A model generated the notes under the pieces. That model saw only the letters and a program-made list of their open reading frames with translations, was not told the DNA's origin and made no database searches. A stretch of DNA of 64,000 nucleotides from contig JADJGB010000010.1 in the NCBI GenBank assembly GCA_016708305.1, forward strand, positions 310,001 to 374,000. The letters run 5' to 3'. How positions within the stretch are numbered: position 1 is the first letter of the stretch; each line of letters opens with the position of its first letter. This document shows, one piece after another, positions 30,750 through 39,982 of this stretch. Source of the DNA: Sphingobacteriales bacterium. GTDB lineage: Bacteria > Bacteroidota > Bacteroidia > Chitinophagales > Chitinophagaceae. A program made the position numbers and the translations under genes.

Positions 30750-31155
30750 TTTTTTAGATTTAGAGGTTATTATTTTGGTAATTCAAAGATAAATGTATAT
30801 ATCTTCAGTTCTAATATATATTAAGGGCTTAAATATCTAATATTTATCACAGGCAAAAATAGTGGAATCTTCTTATTTAAAATATTTTTTTGAAAAAAAT
30901 TTTGATAGGTTGAGATGATTAGGATCAGATGATTATAAATAATTTACTTCAATAAATTATCTGGTATTTAAATTCATAGAATAAAAAATTGGTTCCATGA
31001 CATTTTTTATGGTCTATGGTACTTTTTATTGTCTTACTTTTTTGTATCAAGATAAAAAACTAACAAAAAAAATCAAGGATTTGAAAAAAATTGCTGAAAA
31101 TAATCTTTCGCACCTAAACCTGCCGAACTTTCCCACCGTCATTTCATCCTCCCCA

Positions 31156-31242
31156 CCGTCATTTCGCAGCGCAGCGGAGAAATCTTACTGTTTTGAAAAC
31201 ATGGAGATTTTTCACTCCGCTTCGCTCCGTTCAAAATGACGG
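31156..31242. repeat. Bacteroidota-type palindromic repeat, first copy
   Basis: CCGTCATTTCGCAGCGCAGC ... GGAGAAATCT and its inverted counterpart GAGATTTTTCACTCCGCTTC ... TTCAAAATGACGG form a long imperfect hairpin. It is the GTCATTTCG...CGAAATGAC intergenic repeat common in this phylum. Confidence 0.75.
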
Positions 31243-31368
31243 TGAAAAGGAACTCCGTTCAAAATGACGGAATGAAAAATCATTTTTTAATGCATTTTCT
31301 TCAAGGCCATTGTCGCCATGCGCAACAATGCCTAATCCATACAGTACGTCATAGAATTATAAAACCAG

Positions 31369-31454
31369 CGTCATTTCGCAGCGCAGCGGAGAAATCTTAC
31401 TGTTTTGAAAACATGGAGATTTTTCACTCCGCTTCGCTCCGTTCAAAATGACGG
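31369..31454. repeat. Bacteroidota-type palindromic repeat, second copy
   Basis: Near-identical to the copy 212 bp upstream, including GCGCAGCGGAGAAATCTTAC and AACATGGAGATTTTTCACTC. Direct orientation, so it arose by tandem duplication of the unit rather than a separate insertion. Confidence 0.75.
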
Positions 31455-31571
31455 TGAAAAAGGAACTCCGTTCAAAATGACGGAATGAAAAATCATTTTT
31501 TAATGCATTTTTTTCAAGGCCATTGTCGCAATGCGCAACAATTCCAAACCCACACTATCAGCCATAAAACC

Positions 31572-31863
31572 AAAAATTTAATCTGCATTGCTGCCACAGA
31601 GAATAATTTCCGCCTTTTTACTGATAATCAGGATTTTCCAGTAGCCGTAATAGCTACTGCAAAGCGTGTTAGCTTATGTAACGAGCATCCCGATAACTCG
31701 ACATAGAAAGCGTTTTCGAAAATATTCAATTCGGGCATTAGCCTTTCCTATTCGTTTTGCAGTTAACTGCAAAATTTGGGATGAAAAGATGGAGCCAAAA
31801 ATCAAAGGCTGTTCCAACGATATAAGTGAATTGGCTAATGCTATTTCCTTGTAAGCACAATAG
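31572..31863. other. gene-free stretch with short unrecognised fragments
   Basis: Between the repeat island and the periplasmic rhodanese gene. It contains short open frames on both strands and a perfect palindrome TTGCAGTTAACTGCAA (about 31759-31774). I can assign none of it to a family. It may be the remains of an older mobile element. Confidence 0.3.
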
Positions 31864-32301
31864 TCAATTATCTTTTCGCGATAAAACAGCAGAACCTTCA
31901 TCCTTTATAATTTCAATGGGTAAATTTTCTTTTTTCCAATCTGAAATTCCACCATTTAGTTCATACAAATGCTCATAGCCCAAAGATTTTAGAAAATCTA
32001 TAGCGCGGGCGCTTCTCCTGCCGCTTTGGCAATAAATGTAAATATTTTTCTTTTTGTCTAATTTTTGTACCTCTTTTTTAAAAGCAGTGTCAAAAATATT
32101 AACGTTAATGGCTCGTGCAATATGTCCGTTATTAAATTCTACCTTAGTACGCACATCCAAAACGATTGAGTTTGAGTCTAAGGCGATGGTTTCGACAAAT
32201 TTATTTGCCGATAACAGATATTCGTTTTGTGAAAAGGCATTAATACTGAAAGTAATAACTATCCCCAAAGCAGATAGGTTTTTTAAAAATTTTAAGCCCA
32301 T
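31864..32301 (-). CDS. exported rhodanese
   Basis: 145 residues, intact. A signal peptide (ALGIVITFSINAFSQ) precedes a rhodanese domain with IVLDVRTKVEFNNGHI and the active loop YCQSGRRSAR, followed by LYELNGGISDWKKENLP. The location would be periplasmic. It is the third rhodanese of the window but has no other sulfur gene beside it. A 12-bp palindrome CAAACCGGTTTG lies 30 bp upstream (32332-32343). Confidence 0.88.
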   Translation of the reverse strand: MGLKFLKNLSALGIVITFSINAFSQNEYLLSANKFVETIALDSNSIVLDVRTKVEFNNGHIARAINVNIFDTAFKKEVQKLDKKKNIYIYCQSGRRSARAIDFLKSLGYEHLYELNGGISDWKKENLPIEIIKDEGSAVLSRKDN

Positions 32302-32370
32302 TTTTTATAAATTTATAATATCCATTTCAGGCAAACCGGTTTGTCTAATTCAACTTTTGACCGGTAAAGG

Positions 32371-33411
32371 TTAGTAATCCTGTTTTTTGTTGATTTTAAA
32401 AGTAACGATATCGTTTGATAATTGGTTTGCAACCAAAAGGAAGTTTCCTGAAGGGTGAATAGTAAAGTTTCTTGGGAAATTGCCCAGGGTTGACTGAGAA
32501 CCAATGTAACCAATTTTTCCGCTTTGGGAATTTACCTTAAAAATCTGAATAGAACTGTTACTCCTTTGAGATACATACAAAAACCTGCCGTCCGGGGACA
32601 AATGAATGTCGCCACCTGCATTGGATACTTTTGAATCGAGTTTGTTTACCTTTTGAATCAGTTTGAGCGTTCCATTTTTTTGCTCAAACACACTTACGGT
32701 TCCTGACATTTCTTCAATCAGATAAGCGTAATTATTATTTTTGGAAAAAATAATATGTCTGGGGCCTCCTCCCGGATCAACTGTCGCAAATATTTTCTTA
32801 CGCTCATCCAAAAGGCCGGTGGTAGCATTGAAGGGATAAATCATTACTTTGTCTATCCCCAAATCAGGCACGTAAAGGAATTTATTGTCATTGGAAACAA
32901 TGGTGCAATGTACATGTGGCGAACCCTGCCTGTCAAGAATGGGGCCACTGCCACTATGTTTTACAAATTGTTTTAAACCGCCTATAGAATGATTGGATTC
33001 AATCGGGAAAAGGCCCAGGTCGCCACTGGAGTAGTTTCCGAAAAACAACCATTTCCCTTTTTTATCGAGAGAAACGTAGCAGGGAGAACTACCGTTGCTT
33101 TTTTGAGAATTTATAAAATTTAATGTACCTGCTTTTTTGTCAAAAGCAAATGCAGATACTGCTCCTTCATCAAACTCATTTACACTATATACAAATCCAC
33201 CGTCTTTGCTAACAGCCAAAAACGAAGGATTGCCTGTTTTAGCGATGCTATGTTTTGTTAGACTTCCGGCTAGGGGGTCAAACTCAAACACATAAATACC
33301 TTCACTGGTACTTTTTTCAGTGTAAGTACCTGCCAGAAGGTATTGTGTTTGTCCAAATACAAATGAGTACAGGAAGAATAAACTACATAAACTGATTAAC
33401 CATTTCCTCAT
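32371..33411 (-). CDS. exported lactonase-family seven-bladed propeller (6-phosphogluconolactonase-like)
   Basis: 346 residues, intact. Signal peptide (MRKWLISLCSLFFLYSFVFG), then YLLAGTYTEKSTSEGIYVFE and repeated blades with a conserved GGGPRHIIFSKNNNYAY, HLSPDGRFLYVSQR and FTIHPSGNFLLVANQ, typical of the lactonase (Pgl/YbhE-like) family. Because it is exported, it is unlikely to be the cytoplasmic pentose-phosphate enzyme; an extracytoplasmic lactonase for sugar lactones is more likely. Its start overlaps the permease stop by 4 bp (ATGA-type), so it is translated with the permease. Confidence 0.85.
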   Translation of the reverse strand: MRKWLISLCSLFFLYSFVFGQTQYLLAGTYTEKSTSEGIYVFEFDPLAGSLTKHSIAKTGNPSFLAVSKDGGFVYSVNEFDEGAVSAFAFDKKAGTLNFINSQKSNGSSPCYVSLDKKGKWLFFGNYSSGDLGLFPIESNHSIGGLKQFVKHSGSGPILDRQGSPHVHCTIVSNDNKFLYVPDLGIDKVMIYPFNATTGLLDERKKIFATVDPGGGPRHIIFSKNNNYAYLIEEMSGTVSVFEQKNGTLKLIQKVNKLDSKVSNAGGDIHLSPDGRFLYVSQRSNSSIQIFKVNSQSGKIGYIGSQSTLGNFPRNFTIHPSGNFLLVANQLSNDIVTFKINKKQDY

Positions 33412-35162
33412 ATGCGCTGCTCCTGTTTTCTCCTTTTAAACCATAGATATCCAAAGAATAATAAATGCCCAATGCCAAAAATATTGGCGATGGGTACCAA
33501 TGCATCATGCGCAATGGTGTAATTGGTATCCTCCAATGATTTTGTCAGTTCGGCAACTGTGGGCAGATTTTGACTTTTTGCCACTTCTAATTTTTCTAAT
33601 GCTCTTGCGGCTTGCTCTTGCAACTCGTAGTGATGCCATTTAGCGCTTGCAAAGAGTAAAATGCAAAGCGCGATTGCCGAAATGATGGCAATTGTGATGC
33701 CTTTTCTTGATAAACTACCATTTCCTAATTTGCTTTTAGCCACACCATAAGTCAGGTAAATATCAAAACCGATAATCATCCAGATAATTAACCGGATCCA
33801 GGTATCGGCCGGCAGGTAAATCATCATGTATAAACAGGTAATCACACCCATAATAGGTACAAACGGAACCAATGGTGTCCTGAATGAACGTGGAGCATCC
33901 GGCAAAGATTCTCTCATTACCAAAATGCCAATACAAACCAATATAAAAGCAAACAAAGTTCCGATGCTGGTCATTTCGCCCACAATTCTTGCAGGTATAA
34001 AGGCGGCAAACAGGCTTACCAATACCATGAATACTAGGTTGTTTTTGCTGGGTGTTCTGAATTTTCTGTGAATTTCGCTAAACACCTTCGGCACCAAACC
34101 GTCGCGGCTCATGCTGTAAAATACACGGCTTTGCCCCATCAGCATTACCAGTATTACAGACATATAGCCTGCCAGAATCGCTACAATAATTGCCCTGTTT
34201 AGCCAGGGATAATCGGCCTGATAAACACCCGATGCATCTGTATGACCCATGTGGTCAATAGCTACTGCCACCGGGGCTATCCCATCCTGGCCTTTGAAAG
34301 ACTGGAAGGAGGTTACACCCGTCATAACATGGGCAAACAAAATGTATAAAACAGTACAAATCAGCAATGAAACTAATATCCCTTTAGGCATATCTCTCCC
34401 CGGGTTTTTGGCTTCCTGAGCTGCTGTACTCACTGCATCAAAACCAATATAGGCAAAGAATACAATGCCTGCCGCACGCATTATACCCGAAAAACCATAA
34501 ATGCCATTGCCTTCATTGGCCGGTATGTATGGATTATAGTTACTGTAATTGATATAGCCCCATCCGAGCGTAATAAATATTAAAACAACCGCCACTTTCA
34601 GTACTACGATAACACCATTCACGGTGGCGCTCTCTCTTGTGCCTTTTATTAATAATAAACTGATTAATACTACTACCAGCACTGCGGGCAGATTAATGAT
34701 GCCGCCATCCCAGGGCCCGGCCATAAGGTTGGGGCTGAGGTGAATATTAAAACCCTCTAAAAATTTACCAAGATATCTGCTCCAACTGATGGCAACTGTA
34801 GAGGCATCCACTGCATACTCAAGCACCAGATCCCAGCCAATAATCCAGGCGATAAATTCGCCCATGGTGGCATAGCTGTAAGTATAGACGCTACCTACCA
34901 CCGGTATCATACTGGCAAACTCGGCATAGCAAAGACCTGCAAAAGCACAACCTACTGCTGCAATTATAAATGAAATGGTAATGGCAGGGCCGGCATTATT
35001 AGCTGCGGCTAGTCCTGTAATGGAAAATAATCCCGCTCCGATAATGGCACCAATTCCCAAAGCAATCAATCCCCAAGGGCCTAATGTCTTTTTTAAACTC
35101 TTTTCGCTGTCTTCAGTTTCGGCAAGTAAAACGTTTAATGGTTTTCTTATAAAAATACCCAT
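33408..35162 (-). CDS. APC-superfamily amino acid permease (cationic amino acid transporter type)
   Basis: 584 residues, intact. The N-terminal LGPWGLIALGIGAIIGAGLF is the APC TM1 signature with its unwound GAGLF. SIIGxx-like motifs and FFAYIGFDAVSTAAQEAKNP (TM6, the conserved consensus of the CAT subgroup) follow. There are about 12-14 TM helices, the last after a 60-residue hydrophilic insertion with a coiled coil. It imports amino acids with protons or cations. Upstream of the lactonase gene with a 4-bp overlap. Confidence 0.9.
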   Translation of the reverse strand: MGIFIRKPLNVLLAETEDSEKSLKKTLGPWGLIALGIGAIIGAGLFSITGLAAANNAGPAITISFIIAAVGCAFAGLCYAEFASMIPVVGSVYTYSYATMGEFIAWIIGWDLVLEYAVDASTVAISWSRYLGKFLEGFNIHLSPNLMAGPWDGGIINLPAVLVVVLISLLLIKGTRESATVNGVIVVLKVAVVLIFITLGWGYINYSNYNPYIPANEGNGIYGFSGIMRAAGIVFFAYIGFDAVSTAAQEAKNPGRDMPKGILVSLLICTVLYILFAHVMTGVTSFQSFKGQDGIAPVAVAIDHMGHTDASGVYQADYPWLNRAIIVAILAGYMSVILVMLMGQSRVFYSMSRDGLVPKVFSEIHRKFRTPSKNNLVFMVLVSLFAAFIPARIVGEMTSIGTLFAFILVCIGILVMRESLPDAPRSFRTPLVPFVPIMGVITCLYMMIYLPADTWIRLIIWMIIGFDIYLTYGVAKSKLGNGSLSRKGITIAIISAIALCILLFASAKWHHYELQEQAARALEKLEVAKSQNLPTVAELTKSLEDTNYTIAHDALVPIANIFGIGHLLFFGYLWFKRRKQEQRI

Positions 35163-35331
35163 ATAAAAATGTATTGTTGTTTAACAAAAAAAAGTATTTG
35201 ATATTTAGTCCTGAAAAATAAGCAATAATTGTAAAAAAACAGTAAAAGTTTTATAATCAGCAAAAATCCCTATAATAATTAGAAAAATTTAAAAGTAAAA
35301 CTTTAGTTTTGAACCTTACATAAAAATTTTT

Positions 35332-36804
35332 ATGAATAAGAAGAAATCTGGCATTCTGGCGTTATTGGTTTTTACAATAGTTGCTATCTTACATCTTATT
35401 CATTATGAGTTTGAAGTTCCGTCAAGTCAGGTATTGTTTTTTTCCAGATGGGTTTTAATAGGTTGTTTGATTTTGTTTGCCTGGTTTCGCAAATCATTAA
35501 CCACCTGGATTTTGGTGGCAATGGCGCTGGGTGTGGAGATTGGACTTGACTTTCCGGCATTTTCTCAAAACCTGAAATTCCTGAGTACCATCTTTTTGAG
35601 GTTGGTAAAAACAATTGTAGCGCCATTACTTTTCTCTACACTGGTGGTGGGTATTGCCAGCCATAGCAACCTGAAGCAGGTGGGTAGAATGGGTTGGAAG
35701 TCATTATTGTATTTTGAGATTGTAACCACTTTTGCCCTAATTATTGGTTTGGTATTTATAAATTTTACCAAAGCCGGCACCGGTATTGATGTGCCTCCTG
35801 CCCTATTGAAAGAACTGCCAAGGTCTTCGGAAAAAGTGATGCAGGAAAAAGTGATTACCATTTTGGATAGCGCCGGTGTAAAGGTGCCGGCTAACCTGAT
35901 TGAAAAACTGCCCGACACTTCCACAAAAACCTGGCAAGATCATATTATTGATATTTTTCCCGAAAATATTATCAAATCCATTTACGAAGGTAATGTGCTT
36001 CCGATAGTGGTTTTCAGTGTCATATTTGGCATTGCACTGGCGATGTTATCGGATAACCGAAAACGTGCAATGATCGAATTTTCGGAAAGCCTGGCAGAAA
36101 CCATGTTTCGGTTTACCAATATCATCATGTATTTTGCGCCTTTTGGCGTTGGCGCAGCCATTTCGGTTACGGTAGGCCATCTGGGAATCGATATTCTTAA
36201 AAATCTGGGACTTCTATTGATAACCCTCTACCTGGCATTATTTTTTTTCCTTTTAGTGGTTTTACTGCCTATTGTTTTGTTCGTAGCCAAAGTGCCTTTA
36301 GGAAAATTTATTGCCGCCAGCAAAGAACCTGTGTCCATAGCATTTGCCACTACCAGTTCCGATTCTGCTTTGCCAAAGGCATTGGAGAATATGGAAAAAT
36401 TTGGCGTGCCCAGAAAGATAGTATCATTTGTAATACCTACAGGATACACTTTTAATCTGGATGGTACGACTTTGTATTTGTCGCTGGCTTCCATTTTTGT
36501 GGCTCAGGCGGCAGGAATGCATTTATCAATAGGTGAACAATTGATGATTGGCCTTACACTGATGCTCACCTCCAAAGGAGTAGCAGCCGTGCCACGGGCA
36601 TCGCTGGTCATTTTGATTGCCACTGCGCACACATTTGGGCTGCCCTTATGGCCAATAATGGCTATTTATGGCATTGACGAACTGATGGATATGGCCCGAA
36701 CATCGGTAAATGTAATCGGAAACACACTGGCAAGCTGTGTGATTGCACGTTGGGAGGGCGAAATGGATGACCAGAAAGCGCTTAACTTTGCGGATGAAGA
36801 TTAA
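35332..36804 (+). CDS. dicarboxylate/amino acid:cation symporter (DAACS, GltP/GltT-like)
   Basis: 490 residues, intact. The DAACS hallmarks are present: the serine-rich hairpin AFATTSSDSALPKAL, the PTGYTFNLDGTTLYL motif (NMDGT-type) and the C-terminal DELMDMARTSVNVIGNTLAS. An extra periplasmic segment around residues 155-210 (ELPRSSEKV, KLPDTSTKTWQ) is longer than in E. coli GltP. It takes up glutamate, aspartate or C4-dicarboxylates with Na+ or H+. Divergent from the permease with 169 bp between. Confidence 0.92.
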   Translation: MNKKKSGILALLVFTIVAILHLIHYEFEVPSSQVLFFSRWVLIGCLILFAWFRKSLTTWILVAMALGVEIGLDFPAFSQNLKFLSTIFLRLVKTIVAPLLFSTLVVGIASHSNLKQVGRMGWKSLLYFEIVTTFALIIGLVFINFTKAGTGIDVPPALLKELPRSSEKVMQEKVITILDSAGVKVPANLIEKLPDTSTKTWQDHIIDIFPENIIKSIYEGNVLPIVVFSVIFGIALAMLSDNRKRAMIEFSESLAETMFRFTNIIMYFAPFGVGAAISVTVGHLGIDILKNLGLLLITLYLALFFFLLVVLLPIVLFVAKVPLGKFIAASKEPVSIAFATTSSDSALPKALENMEKFGVPRKIVSFVIPTGYTFNLDGTTLYLSLASIFVAQAAGMHLSIGEQLMIGLTLMLTSKGVAAVPRASLVILIATAHTFGLPLWPIMAIYGIDELMDMARTSVNVIGNTLASCVIARWEGEMDDQKALNFADED

Positions 36805-36871
36805 AAACAATTATTTTAAACCTATATCGATATTGTTCGATTAGCATATTGATGATTTTGAATGAATTGAA

Positions 36872-37620
36872 ATGATAGAATTACTGAATAGTTTTCACTG
36901 GACACAATTATTGCAGCCACAATGGTATATTGAAAATGGCGGACTTTGGTTGTTGTTATTTGTAGTATTTGCCGAAACCGGACTCTTTGCCGGTTTTTTT
37001 CTTCCTGTGATTCTTTATTATTCGTAGCCGGCATATATGCCCATACCATTGGCGAAGGCGCTAATGCAGGTCCCGGGCTCACGCACCAGTTTTTGAAGCT
37101 GTTAGGCATGGCACAGTTGCGCAATGAATGGGTTGACCTGATTGTTCTTTGGGGCTTGATATCTGTTTGCGGTATTCTGGGTAATATGGTAGGATACTGG
37201 ACCGGGCGGAAAGTAGGCCCTGCAATGTATCAATGGCGCGAAAATTTCTTCTTTAAGAGAAAATATCTGCACCAGGCACATGATTTTTATGAAAAACATG
37301 GTGGCGTAGCTATCATTGCTGCCAGGTTCTTACCATTTATCAGAACATTTGCACCCATTGTGGCCGGTATCGTAGCGATGGATAGGGCTAAATTTACATT
37401 TTATAATATAATAGGAAGTATCGGCTGGGTGTTTACAATGCTTTTTGCAGGGCATTTTTTACAAAAATGGATACTCAGTCAGTTTGGCTTCGACCTGAAA
37501 CAACATTTGGAAATCATTGTGTTAGCTATTGTGGTGGTAACAACCCTGCCTGTAATTATCCAATTAGTTAAGGGAAAAAAGAAAAAACCAGCAACAGAGC
37601 AAAACCTGAATAAAGATTAA
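36872..37620 (+). CDS. DedA-family membrane protein (SNARE-associated/VTT domain), one frameshift
   Basis: About 249 residues when repaired. It starts MIELLNSFHWTQLLQPQWYI. Signature residues: FAETGLFAGFFLPGDSLLF (one G missing near 37012, so the first frame ends prematurely), GNMVGYWTGRKVG, and the F/GGVAIIAARFLPFIRTFAPI stretch with its conserved arginines. About five TM helices. DedA proteins act as lipid (undecaprenyl phosphate or phosphatidylethanolamine) flippases and in membrane homeostasis. Followed 10 bp later by a small membrane protein gene. Confidence 0.88.
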
Positions 37621-37630
37621 AAAATAAAAA

Positions 37631-37949
37631 ATGCTGACACCCGATGAGCAAAAATTCATGGAATATTGGGAGGCTAACCGAGTTAAAAGAAAAAAAAATA
37701 TTTAATAATCTGTTGATAGGGTTGCCTGCCGGTCTATTCATTGTAATTGCTATTATTATTAATTTTTTAAGCGGCTGGTACAAGCGAGCTACCATGGCAG
37801 CCAATGCCGAACCTTCTGTTTTTATTGTTTTATTAATTTCCGGGATAGTAATTGTTGCGTTTTGGGTGATTTTTACGTCTTATCACAAGTGGGATCTGAA
37901 TGAAACCAGATATCAGGAGCTTTTATCCCGAAAAATCGAAGGAGAATGA
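37631..37949 (+). CDS. small two-TM membrane protein, one frameshift
   Basis: Begins MLTPDEQKFMEYWEANRVK and, after one extra A in the run near 37685, continues EKKIFNNLLIGLPAGLFIV. Two TM helices (about residues 28-46 and 64-84) are separated by a hydrophilic loop, and there is a charged C-terminal tail (HKWDLNETRYQELL). About 106 residues. Not a family I can name; it follows dedA by 10 bp and is probably co-transcribed. Confidence 0.7.
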
Positions 37950-38114
37950 CGAATATCATTCAAGTGATTTGAAATATAATAGTTAATTTTGCAATTCTGG
38001 AAAATTCAATTCCGTAAAATGGAGGATAGGAAGACATTCATTCACATACTCAGCCAATGAATATTTTCTTCATATTTATTCCGTATGACCATTAAAAACA
38101 TAAAAAATATACAA

Positions 38115-38624
38115 ATGAAAAAATTTTTAATCTTACCTGCGCTTAGTTTGGTTTTTATCACCATTCTTTCATCATGTTTCAAAGATAAAGGCCCTTCCTG
38201 TATTAATAATACGCTTGAAAGAGACAAACAGGTGATTGATTCTTTCTTAACCAGTAAAGGATTAACCGCAGCTTATACCTATGATAGTCAAGCAGGTATG
38301 TACTACACCATCAATGACACTGGCAGCGGAAGCCCGGTTGCATTGGATTCTCTGGTAGCGTTTAAATTTGAAGGGAAATTATTAAATGATACAAAATTTG
38401 CAGAAGGTTCAGTAGCTGCTGCTACTAATTCTTTGCAGTACTACTCAGGCATTTATGCTTATGCATTGCAAAAGATTAAGGAAGGAGGTAATATTTCTTT
38501 AATTATTCCATCTACGTTAGGCTATGGCTGTAATGGCGGCACCAATGCTTCCGGGCAATTAGTGGTACCGGCAAATGCTCAAATTATTTACACTTTTTGG
38601 TTAACAGACGTAAAATCTCACTAA
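38115..38624 (+). CDS. FKBP-type peptidyl-prolyl isomerase lipoprotein
   Basis: About 169 residues. I start at MKKFLILPALSLVFITILSS, giving a lipoprotein signal with LSSC; the upstream ATG at 38085 would add an odd N-terminus. The FKBP fold follows: DSLVAFKFEGKLLNDTKF, KIKEGGNISLIIPSTLGYGC and VPANAQIIYTFWL. Two of the usual active-site aromatics differ from human FKBP12, so isomerase strength is uncertain. It is followed by a second, broken FKBP gene. Confidence 0.88.
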   Translation: MKKFLILPALSLVFITILSSCFKDKGPSCINNTLERDKQVIDSFLTSKGLTAAYTYDSQAGMYYTINDTGSGSPVALDSLVAFKFEGKLLNDTKFAEGSVAAATNSLQYYSGIYAYALQKIKEGGNISLIIPSTLGYGCNGGTNASGQLVVPANAQIIYTFWLTDVKSH

Positions 38625-38643
38625 AATATTTTAAATAGACAAT

Positions 38644-39120
38644 ATGGTTAAAAAATAAGTGCGCTTATAGCGATTTCTCTTGTAGTACTCTTGTTTGTTG
38701 GTTGCAGAAAAGGTGAACAACGCTGCGAAGAAAAAATGCAACACTGGAATTACCAGAGATGAAAAAGTATGCAGAAAAATAGCGATGAATTACACCGTTG
38801 ATGAAACAGGGATTTTGTATGAAATAGTTACTCCGGGCGAAGGCGCTAACCCGACCCTTGCAAGTACGATCACTGTAAAATATACCGGTAAATTATTGAA
38901 TGATGTTATATTCGATTCCAATCAGACCGGCGCTACCTTTGCATTGTCCGGGTTGATTGGCGGATGGCAAATAGCAATACCCAAATTGAAACCCGGCGGT
39001 AAGATGAAACTCATTTTACCCTCCAACAAATTTTACTCTTACGGGTGCAGTGATTACTTCCCTGCGGTAAAAAACCAGATTCTGTATTTCGATATTGAGC
39101 TGGTGAAAATAAACAATTAA
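38644..39120 (+). CDS. second FKBP-type lipoprotein, several frameshifts
   Basis: Paralogue of the preceding gene. Reading begins MVKK and, after a missing A near 38658, continues SALIAISLVVLLFVGC with a lipobox FVGC. Then CEEK, NATLELPEMKKYAEK and MNYTVDETGILYEIV lie in three frames, so at least three single-base shifts fall between 38650 and 38790. From VDETGILYEIVTPG on it is intact (ITVKYTGKLLNDVIFDSNQ, GGKMKLILPSNKFY). About 158 residues. Starts 20 bp after the first FKBP stop. Confidence 0.75.
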
Positions 39121-39136
39121 AAAATATTCTGTATCC

Positions 39137-39936
39137 ATGACGCGACTGCAAATTGTAGAGCAAATAAAGCACAAAAAATCTTATTTGTGTGTGGGGCTGG
39201 ATACAGATATTACCAAAATACCAAAGCATTTACATGCTGCCGACGACCCTGTTTTTGAGTTTAACAAAGCCATCATTGATGCCACTCGTGATTACTGTGT
39301 TTGTTACAAAATGAATACTGCTTTTTATGAAGCATCAGGGCTGAAGGGCTGGGAAGCGCTTGAAAAAACGGTGCATTATATTGGAAATGAACACTTTAAA
39401 ATAGCCGATGCCAAGCGTGGCGACATCGGAAACACTTCCAGCCAATACGCCAAAGCGTTTTTCGAAACGATGCCTTTTGACGCTATCACGGTGGCTCCCT
39501 ACATGGGTAGCGATAGTGTGCAGCCATTTTTGCAGTACGAAGGGAAATGGGCAATTGTGCTGGGGCTTACCTCCAATAAAGGGGCTCAGGATTTTGAACT
39601 GAAACCATCCGGCGATTCATTATTGTATGAAAGAGTAATAAAAACGGTATCCACCCAGGCAATCCCGATAACCTGATGTTTGTGGTGGGCGCCACACAGC
39701 CCGAGTGGTTTGAGCAGATAAGAGCCATCATTCCCGAACACTTTCTACTGGTGCCCGGAGTGGGCGCACAGGGCGGCAGCCTGAAAGATATTTCGGAAAA
39801 GGCTATGAATAAAGACTGTGGCCTATTAGTGAATGTGAGCCGCGGAATTATTTTTGCCTCCGATGGTGAAAACTTTGCCGAAGTTGCCGGCCGAGAAGCA
39901 AAAAAATATCAACAGGAGATGGCAGGATATATGTAA
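39137..39936 (+). CDS. pyrF: orotidine 5'-phosphate decarboxylase, one frameshift
   Basis: About 266 residues when repaired, the type-2 length. It performs the last step of UMP synthesis. The catalytic DAKRGDIGNTSSQYA stretch and N-terminal YLCVGLDTDITKIP are clear. One G is missing near 39660: the frame ends TQAIPIT and resumes GNPDNLMFVVGATQ, followed by PGVGAQGGSL and VNVSRGI. The gene is needed for de novo pyrimidines, so this indel is more likely a sequence error than a true loss. Confidence 0.92.
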
Positions 39937-39982
39937 AGATGGCGGTTGTTGTAAAACATTTTTCAAACTGAATAACCATACC

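Larger units (their letters stand above)
30991..31571 (+). repeat. MITE-like element copy B, expanded by an internal tandem duplication
   Basis: The left end GGTTCCATGAC and the following TGGTCTATGGTACTTTTTAT and CTTACTTTTTTGTA match copy A. The right end GCCATAAAACC is degenerate. Between them a 212-bp unit occurs twice (about 31158-31369 and 31370-31571). Each unit starts with a palindromic repeat and ends with the AAGGCCATTGTCGC...CAACAA part of copy A. This fills most of the gene-free stretch 30750-31863. Confidence 0.7.

Noticed and set aside
30997..31706. Several open frames with start codons in the repeat island
   Set aside because: They repeat with the 212-bp duplication and translate palindromic repeat DNA; no family similarity.
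31572..31863. Possible transposase remnant before the periplasmic rhodanese gene
   Set aside because: Short frames on both strands look faintly protein-like, but I could not match any segment to a known family.
32332..32343. Palindrome CAAACCGGTTTG as an operator
   Set aside because: Short, single, and between two same-strand genes; could arise by chance or be part of a weak terminator. Not enough to call.
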